This document shows positions 5,910-8,929 of a stretch of DNA of 8,929 nt, one piece after another. The stretch lies in NCBI GenBank assembly GCA_002389995.1, contig DGRR01000064.1, forward strand, positions 15,036-23,964. Direction: 5' to 3'. Both the position numbers and the translations under genes were made by a program. Under the pieces are notes generated by a model that saw only the letters and a program-made list of their open reading frames with translations, was not told the DNA's origin and made no database searches. Position 1 is the first letter of the stretch. Each line of letters starts with the position of its first letter. The stretch is from Ruminococcus sp. UBA4383. Lineage in GTDB: Bacteria > Bacillota > Clostridia > Oscillospirales > Ruminococcaceae.

Positions 5910-6201
5910 ATATGTAGTATTTCAGTATGCGGAATATTTTAAGCCTTGCTCTTGACATAAGGGCTGAAACCGCCTGCGGTGTTATTTCAAGAACATTCCC
6001 TATTTCGGATATGTTCATTTGTCTGAAATAATACATTTCAATGACCTGTTCCTGTCGGGGAGTAAGTTCATTCTTTATGATTTTTACGAGCATTCTTTTA
6101 AGCTTTTCAGATTTCTGATTTTCGTCATCAAAGAGAATAGCCCTTATATTTTCATCAGCCTTGCCTGTAAAGGTATCTGTATATGTATTACGAATTGCCA
6201 C
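5908..6201 (-). CDS. Stand-alone sigma-70 region-4 (helix-turn-helix) protein, about 97 aa
   Basis: The second half is a clear sigma-70 region 4: LTPRQEQVIEMYYFRQMNISEIGNVL, then ITPQAVSALMSRARLKIFRIL, giving the -35-recognition helix-turn-helix. The first 45 residues are charged and unlike region 2, so the protein cannot bind a -10 element as a normal sigma factor does. Small proteins of this kind occur in phages and conjugative elements as transcription activators. The preferred start is GTG at 6201, with AGGAGAG 9 bases upstream; this overlaps the end of the coiled-coil gene by 14 bases. A TTG at 6231 would give 107 residues but lacks an SD. The overlap suggests translational coupling with the upstream gene. 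What it regulates is unknown. Confidence 0.8.
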   Translation of the reverse strand: MAIRNTYTDTFTGKADENIRAILFDDENQKSEKLKRMLVKIIKNELTPRQEQVIEMYYFRQMNISEIGNVLEITPQAVSALMSRARLKIFRILKYYI

Positions 6202-6421
6202 GTTCTTCCACTCTCCTAATATATAATTCAAGATGTTCTATAATCTCCTCCATTTCACGGTGTTCGCAATACAGCAGATTTATTCTTCTTGTGAGGTCAA
6301 GTTCGGATATCCTGAATTCATCGCCTTTTTCCTGCAAAGATTTTTCAAGATTTCTGAGTTCGTTTATACGTTTTTTTACTGCGTCACAGCTTTTCTGATA
6401 ATTTTCTATCAATTGATGCAT
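6188..6421 (-). CDS. Small coiled-coil protein (77 aa), first gene of the sigma-like cassette
   Basis: ATG 6421 follows AAAGGAGG with 8 bases of spacing. The product is almost wholly charged helix: MHQLIENYQKSCDAVKKRIN, then a Lys/Glu-rich hinge (about 28-36) and a second helix with regular Leu/Ile spacing (RRINLLYCEHREMEEIIEHL). There is no signal peptide, membrane segment or DNA-binding motif. The heptad-like spacing points to a coiled-coil hairpin. In phage ArpU/DUF1492-like regulators a similar helical part precedes a sigma-4-like helix-turn-helix in one chain. Here the two parts are separate overlapping genes, so I infer that the products work together. This family link is from general resemblance only and is not certain. 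Confidence 0.75.
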   Translation of the reverse strand: MHQLIENYQKSCDAVKKRINELRNLEKSLQEKGDEFRISELDLTRRINLLYCEHREMEEIIEHLELYIRRVEERGNS

Positions 6422-6439
6422 AAATAAATCCTCCTTTTC

Positions 6440-6455
6440 AAGAACTAACGTTCTT
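6440..6455. promoter_or_regulatory. LexA-like operator box 1
   Basis: AAGAAC-TAAC-GTTCTT is a perfect inverted repeat with 6-bp arms. Its core GAAC-N4-GTTC matches the Gram-positive SOS box. It lies just downstream of the predicted transcription start (about 6461) of the coiled-coil/sigma-like operon. Confidence 0.55.
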
Positions 6456-6467
6456 TAAGATATATTT

Positions 6468-6496
6468 ATTATAGAACAAAAGTTTTCGTTTGTCAA
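6468..6496 (-). promoter_or_regulatory. Consensus sigma-A promoter of the coiled-coil/sigma-like operon
   Basis: Minus strand: -35 TTGACA (6496-6491), exactly 17 bp, -10 TATAAT (6473-6468), a full match to consensus. Three operator-like dyads sit on it: one upstream of the -35, one in the spacer and one just after the start. A promoter this strong for a regulatory gene pair fits one normally held off by a repressor. Confidence 0.88.
6474..6485. promoter_or_regulatory. LexA-like operator box 2 (in the promoter spacer)
   Basis: GAAC-AAAA-GTTT directly adjoins the -10 and fills the spacer. It matches the clostridial form GAAC-N4-GTTT. A repressor bound here would block RNA polymerase. Its centre is 32 bp from box 1. 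Confidence 0.55.
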
Positions 6497-6503
6497 GTAC
6501 CTG

Positions 6504-6515
6504 AAACAAATGTTT
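6504..6515. promoter_or_regulatory. LexA-like operator box 3 (degenerate, upstream of the -35)
   Basis: AAAC-AAAT-GTTT keeps the dyad but differs from the consensus by one base in each half. Its centre is 30 bp from box 2, so the three boxes lie about three helical turns apart, on one face of the DNA. Confidence 0.4.
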
Positions 6516-6529
6516 TTCTTTTAACATAT

Positions 6530-6555
6530 AAAAATCCCCTGTCTTTTACAGGAGA
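6530..6555 (-). terminator. Intrinsic terminator 2 downstream of the kinase-like gene
   Basis: Minus strand: UCUCCUGU (6555-6548), loop AAAAG, ACAGGGGA (6542-6535), 8 bp with one U-G pair, followed by U5 (6534-6530). It separates the kinase-like gene from the operator region of the next operon. Its 3' arm can also pair with 6649-6659. Confidence 0.75.
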
Positions 6556-6560
6556 ATAAG

Positions 6561-6597
6561 AAAAAAGTTCCGCAGCATAGGAGGAAACCACGGAACT
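6561..6597 (-). terminator. Intrinsic terminator 1 downstream of the kinase-like gene
   Basis: Minus strand: AGUUCCG (6597-6591) pairs with CGGAACU (6572-6566), 7 bp with an 18-nt loop, followed directly by U5. The loop contains UUUCCUCCUA, a CCUCC tract complementary to a Shine-Dalgarno sequence. Confidence 0.65.
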
Positions 6598-6628
6598 CTT
6601 TTCAAAGAAGAGAGATATATTTTTCAGT

Positions 6629-6673
6629 GAATATCTGAAAAACCACCGAAAGACAGGGGCTTTTCAGATATTC
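6629..6673 (-). other. Strong 13-bp RNA stem just after the kinase-like gene's stop codon
   Basis: The perfect arms GAATATCTGAAAA (6629-6641) and TTTTCAGATATTC (6661-6673) enclose a 19-nt loop and begin 3 bases after the stop codon. The loop carries CCCCTGTCTTT (minus strand, 6659-6649), which is complementary over 11 bases to 6536-6546 in terminator 2. A competing 8-bp hairpin (6620-6627 with 6635-6642) uses part of one arm. Confidence 0.65.
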
Positions 6674-6676
6674 CCA

Positions 6677-7300
6677 TTACTTTTCAAAGCGGCTGTTATA
6701 TTCCTGATAAGCCTTGACTATAATTTCCGCACACAGTTCGTCACCAAGTTCCGCACTGTTAAGGCAAAGCGAATATATATCCTTGTCCTGCCAGCTTCTT
6801 CCTGTATTGACATTGAAGAAAGTTTCACGGCGTTTGTCGGCTTTTTTGAGGATATTTTCGGCTTTATTCGGGGCGAGTCCGTATTCTTCGACAGCTCTTT
6901 TCACTCTTGTCTCATGGGGAGCGTATATATAGACGCTGAAACAACCTTTTTCTTCGAGGATATAGCTTCCGCACCTTCCGACAAGAACGAAATTCTTTTC
7001 TTTCTCGGCTATTTCGGTAATTATTTTACTTTCCATTATAAAGACCTTATCGGAGAGAGGGAGGTTGTCCTCCATTGACCTGCTGGGATTTGCTGACAGG
7101 AGGAGGGAATATATAAAGCTTGTGGGAACGCTTTCTTCGGCTGATTCGAGGTATTCCGCAGATATGCCGCATTTTTCGGCAGTCATTTCGAGAATCTGTC
7201 TGTTATAGCAGTTTATTCCGAGTTTTCCGGCAGCGATTTTACCGATAATACTGCCTCCGCTTCCATACTGTCTTTCTATTGTAATTATTGGCTTTCTCAT
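6677..7300 (-). CDS. Cytidylate-kinase-like protein (207 aa)
   Basis: The product resembles the cytidylate-kinase-like family (Cytidylate_kin_2), P-loop NMP-kinase-like proteins common in Clostridia. The start MRKPIITIERQYGSGGSIIG holds the nucleotide-binding loop. The G-x4-G-K element (GGSIIGK, 15-21) is followed by Ile rather than the usual Ser/Thr, as in other family members with GGREIGKK. Further landmarks are NFVLVGRCGSYIL (103-115), a core strand and helix, and KKADKRRETFF (152-162), a lid-type Arg/Lys cluster. The substrate is unproven, since the family differs from true Cmk. The start is ATG 7300 with AAAGGCGG 8 bases upstream; the frame stays open to 7375 but the extra N-terminal residues do not fit the family. 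Single gene, with a promoter at 7364-7391 and an elaborate 3' flank. Confidence 0.85.
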   Translation of the reverse strand: MRKPIITIERQYGSGGSIIGKIAAGKLGINCYNRQILEMTAEKCGISAEYLESAEESVPTSFIYSLLLSANPSRSMEDNLPLSDKVFIMESKIITEIAEKEKNFVLVGRCGSYILEEKGCFSVYIYAPHETRVKRAVEEYGLAPNKAENILKKADKRRETFFNVNTGRSWQDKDIYSLCLNSAELGDELCAEIIVKAYQEYNSRFEK

Positions 7301-7363
7301 TGGTATTACCGCCTTTCCTAACGGGATAAAAATGTTATAAAGAACTGCCCGTATTCTTATTAT

Positions 7364-7391
7364 ATTATACCACATTATGACTAAAATTCAA
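7364..7391 (-). promoter_or_regulatory. Promoter of the kinase-like gene
   Basis: Minus strand: -35 TTGAAT (7391-7386), 16-bp spacer, -10 TATAAT (7369-7364). Predicted start near 7357, leaving a leader of about 57 nt. Confidence 0.6.
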
Positions 7392-7568
7392 TATAAAATT
7401 CAAAAAAATATTGTAATATTATAAATTTTCTATGTTTTTAACAACGCAAAGCGATATTTATTATGTATTTTGACGAAAAGTATTTGTACAAGTATGTTAG
7501 TATCGTAAAACAAAAATATCTCCCTCCTATATGCCTTATTTGTGCAATTCTGAAAATTGTATATCAAT

Positions 7569-7586
7569 ATGATAAAAAAATATCAT
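7569..7586. promoter_or_regulatory. Dyad upstream of the pckG -35 box
   Basis: ATGATA-A6-TATCAT, 6-bp arms, ends 8 bp before the -35 hexamer. It may be a regulator site or simply part of an A-tract UP-like region. Confidence 0.3.
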
Positions 7587-7594
7587 GCTTGCTA

Positions 7595-7623
7595 TTGACA
7601 GCTTGACAAAAATTGTATATAAT
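7595..7623 (+). promoter_or_regulatory. Perfect consensus sigma-A promoter of pckG
   Basis: TTGACA (7595-7600), 17 bp, TATAAT (7618-7623). A second TTGACA (7603-7608) lies inside the spacer, but its -10 partner is poor. Predicted start near 7630, leader about 80 nt. Confidence 0.88.
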
Positions 7624-7633
7624 AGTATGTAAG

Positions 7634-7647
7634 GAACAATTTTGTTC
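7634..7647 (+). promoter_or_regulatory. Dyad at the start of the pckG leader
   Basis: GAACAA-TT-TTGTTC, perfect 6-bp arms, within the first 20 bases after the predicted start. The position suits an operator. The half-sites are GAAC/GTTC but the spacing is 6 rather than 4, so it is not a LexA box. Confidence 0.4.
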
Positions 7648-7659
7648 ACATTCTTCAAT

Positions 7660-7674
7660 TCGGCTTTGCGCCGA
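7660..7674 (+). other. Small GC-rich hairpin in the pckG leader
   Basis: TCGGC (7660-7664), loop TTTGC, GCCGA (7670-7674). It is the only GC-rich element in the leader and has no T-run after it, so it is not a terminator. Confidence 0.4.
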
Positions 7675-7710
7675 TATGAAAACGATTATTTTTTCAGGAG
7701 GTATAATGAA

Positions 7711-8929
7711 ATGTCACTGACAAACAACCCCAATGTATTAAAATGGGTTGACGAGATGATCGCTCTCTGTAAACCCGAAAATGTTGTGTGGATTGACGGC
7801 TCTCAGGAGCAAATTGATTCACTTATCGAGGAAGTTACTTCCCTCCCCGATGACAGCTGGGACAAAATGTATAAGCTCAACCCTGAGAAATACCCCAACT
7901 GCCTCTACCACAGAACCCGTGCAAATGACGTTGCCCGTGTTGAAGACAGAACTTTCATCTGCTCAAAGGAAAAATCAGGCGCAGGTCCTACTAATAACTG
8001 GATGGCTCCCGATGAAATGAAGGCTCTCCTTACTCCTATGTATGACGGCGTTATGAAGGGCAGAACCATGTACGTTATCCCCTATTCAATGGGTCCTATC
8101 GGTTCTCCTCTCGCAAAAGTGGGCGTTGAAGTTACAGACTCCATATATGTCGTTCTCAATATGAACATCATGACAAGAATGGGCAAACAGGCTTTTGAAA
8201 ACCTCGGTGATACTTCCGACGATTTCGTAAGAGGTCTCCACTCAAAGGCTGACGTTGACCCCGAAAAGAGATACATCGTTCAGTTCCCCGAAGAAAATAC
8301 TATCTGGTCTATAAATTCTGCTTACGGCGGAAACGTTCTCCTCGGCAAGAAGTGCTTCGCTCTCCGTATCGCTTCCTTCCAGGGTAAAAATGAGGCTTGG
8401 ATGGCTGAACATATGCTTATCCTCGGTGTTAAGAAGCCTGACGGCGATATAAAGTATATCACTGCTGCTTTCCCGTCTGCCTGCGGAAAAACTAACCTCG
8501 CTATGCTCATTCCCCCCGAGGGATACAAAAAGGACGGCTATGAAGTATTCACAGTCGGTGACGATATCGCATGGATGAAGCCCGGCAAGGACGGCAGACT
8601 CTACGCTATCAACCCCGAAAACGGTTTCTTCGGTGTCGCTCCCGGTACTAACGAAAAATCCAACTACAACGCTCTCGCCTGCACAAAGAACGGTGCTATC
8701 TTCACTAACGTTGCCATTGACAATTCCGACAATACTCCGTGGTGGGAAAAGCTCACAAAGAATCCTCCCAAAGACGCTACCGAATGGAAAGGCACAAGGG
8801 TTGACGGTGAAGCTTATACCGCTGAGGGCAACAAGCTCGCTCACCCCAACTCAAGATTTACTGCTCCCGCTCAGAACTGCCCCTGCATTTCTCCTGAGTT
8901 CAATAATCCTGAGGGTGTTCCCGTTTCTG
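7711..8929 (+). CDS. pckG: Phosphoenolpyruvate carboxykinase (GTP), N-terminal two thirds
   Basis: It interconverts oxaloacetate plus GTP with PEP, CO2 and GDP in the cytoplasm. In ruminococci the carboxylating direction is expected to feed succinate formation. ATG 7711 has AGGAGG 9 bases upstream. The 406 codons present cover about two thirds of a family protein of roughly 600 residues; the rest lies beyond the right edge. GTP-family landmarks: [12 protein letters not shown] (67-78, substrate loop with R70 and R76), YGGN (205-208), GKKCF with K213/K214, AEHML with H234 (metal ligands), FPSACGKTN (254-262, P-loop with reactive C258, then K260 and T261), VGDD (282-285, kinase-2 metal site), FFGVAPGTN (306-314) and HPNSRF (R382). 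No frameshift is seen. Codon use is strongly biased (CTC, AAC, GGC), and together with the perfect promoter this suggests high expression. The GTP type is less usual in Firmicutes than the ATP type. Confidence 0.97.
   Translation, partial: MSLTNNPNVLKWVDEMIALCKPENVVWIDGSQEQIDSLIEEVTSLPDDSWDKMYKLNPEKYPNCLYHRTRANDVARVEDRTFICSKEKSGAGPTNNWMAPDEMKALLTPMYDGVMKGRTMYVIPYSMGPIGSPLAKVGVEVTDSIYVVLNMNIMTRMGKQAFENLGDTSDDFVRGLHSKADVDPEKRYIVQFPEENTIWSINSAYGGNVLLGKKCFALRIASFQGKNEAWMAEHMLILGVKKPDGDIKYITAAFPSACGKTNLAMLIPPEGYKKDGYEVFTVGDDIAWMKPGKDGRLYAINPENGFFGVAPGTNEKSNYNALACTKNGAIFTNVAIDNSDNTPWWEKLTKNPPKDATEWKGTRVDGEAYTAEGNKLAHPNSRFTAPAQNCPCISPEFNNPEGVPVS

Larger units (their letters stand above)
7301..7710. 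other. Divergent intergenic region between the kinase-like gene and pckG (410 bp)
   Basis: A very AT-rich region with the minus-strand kinase promoter at 7364-7391 and the plus-strand pckG promoter at 7595-7623. Several dyads lie around the latter (7569-7586, 7634-7647, 7660-7674). I find no convincing gene. The middle (7392-7568) holds only weak promoter-like matches and a doubtful 27-codon frame on the minus strand. Confidence 0.6.

Noticed and set aside
6536..6659. Possible MITE: 11-bp terminal inverted repeats CCCCTGTCTTT / AAAGACAGGGG enclosing 102 bp
   Set aside because: No target-site duplication is visible at the borders, and the right arm lies within a local stem that starts at the gene's stop codon. 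RNA structure explains the repeats better. A genome search for further copies would decide.
6674..7375. Longer version of the kinase-like protein starting at 7375
   Set aside because: The extra 25 residues lie across the predicted promoter and transcription start, and ATG 7300 with its SD begins right at the conserved family N-terminus.
7470..7498. TTGACG-17-TATGTT on the plus strand, a possible second pckG promoter
   Set aside because: The -10 matches only 4 of 6 bases, and a perfect promoter lies 125 bp closer to the gene.
7430..7513. 27-codon minus-strand frame starting with TTG behind an AGGAGGG (7522-7528)
   Set aside because: TTG start, very short, no promoter clearly placed and no recognisable product. 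The AGGAGGG may be chance. Ribosome profiling or conservation would be needed.
7706..7720. Four-codon frame (MKCH) overlapping the pckG start out of frame
   Set aside because: Its ATG is only 4 bases from the SD, while ATG 7711 has ideal spacing and opens the conserved protein. The overlap is probably incidental.
8242..8844. Long open frame on the minus strand inside pckG (200 codons)
   Set aside because: It is an artefact of the biased codon use of pckG; the plus strand encodes unmistakable PEP carboxykinase motifs.

Overview
The window looks like chromosomal DNA from an anaerobic Clostridia member close to Ruminococcus (Oscillospiraceae). The grounds are moderate GC with AT-rich intergenic DNA, strong AGGAGG ribosome-binding sites, sigma-A promoters close to TTGACA-17-TATAAT, a GTP-type PEP carboxykinase, and secreted proteins ending in a Pro-x-Thr-Gly sorting signal. 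This placement is inference; no rRNA or other marker is present.

Region 1 (1-2371, minus strand) holds two tandem paralogous genes for secreted, repeat-rich surface proteins. The left one is cut by the window edge. Each has its own promoter, a short hairpin at the predicted mRNA 5' end and an RBS. Near-identical terminators (352-388 and 2322-2359) lie beyond each promoter, so a terminator-promoter-leader-gene unit seems to have been duplicated. Region 2 (2369-4512, minus) is a two-gene operon: a 532-residue zinc-ribbon protein with three different internal repeat families, then mscL, the large mechanosensitive channel. Region 3 (4696-5909, plus) is a membrane-anchored VanY-type D,D-carboxypeptidase (peptidase M15) with an acidic tail, closed by a bidirectional terminator.

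Region 4 (5908-6515, minus) is a small insulated cassette. A coiled-coil protein gene overlaps a gene for a stand-alone sigma-70 region-4 protein. Its fully consensus promoter carries three evenly spaced dyads of the type RAAC-N4-GTTY, which match or resemble the Gram-positive LexA (SOS) box. Region 5 (6530-7391, minus) is a cytidylate-kinase-like gene whose 3' flank folds into several strong and partly competing RNA structures, including two intrinsic terminators. Region 6 (7569-8929, plus) is the first two thirds of pckG (GTP PEP carboxykinase), behind a perfect consensus promoter and a leader with two small dyads.

The genes do not form one pathway. Regions 1-3 share an envelope theme (wall-attached proteins, osmotic valve, peptidoglycan trimming), pckG is central carbon metabolism, and the cassette at 5908-6515 is the least ordinary part. 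I see no tRNA, rRNA, CRISPR array, transposase or integrase.
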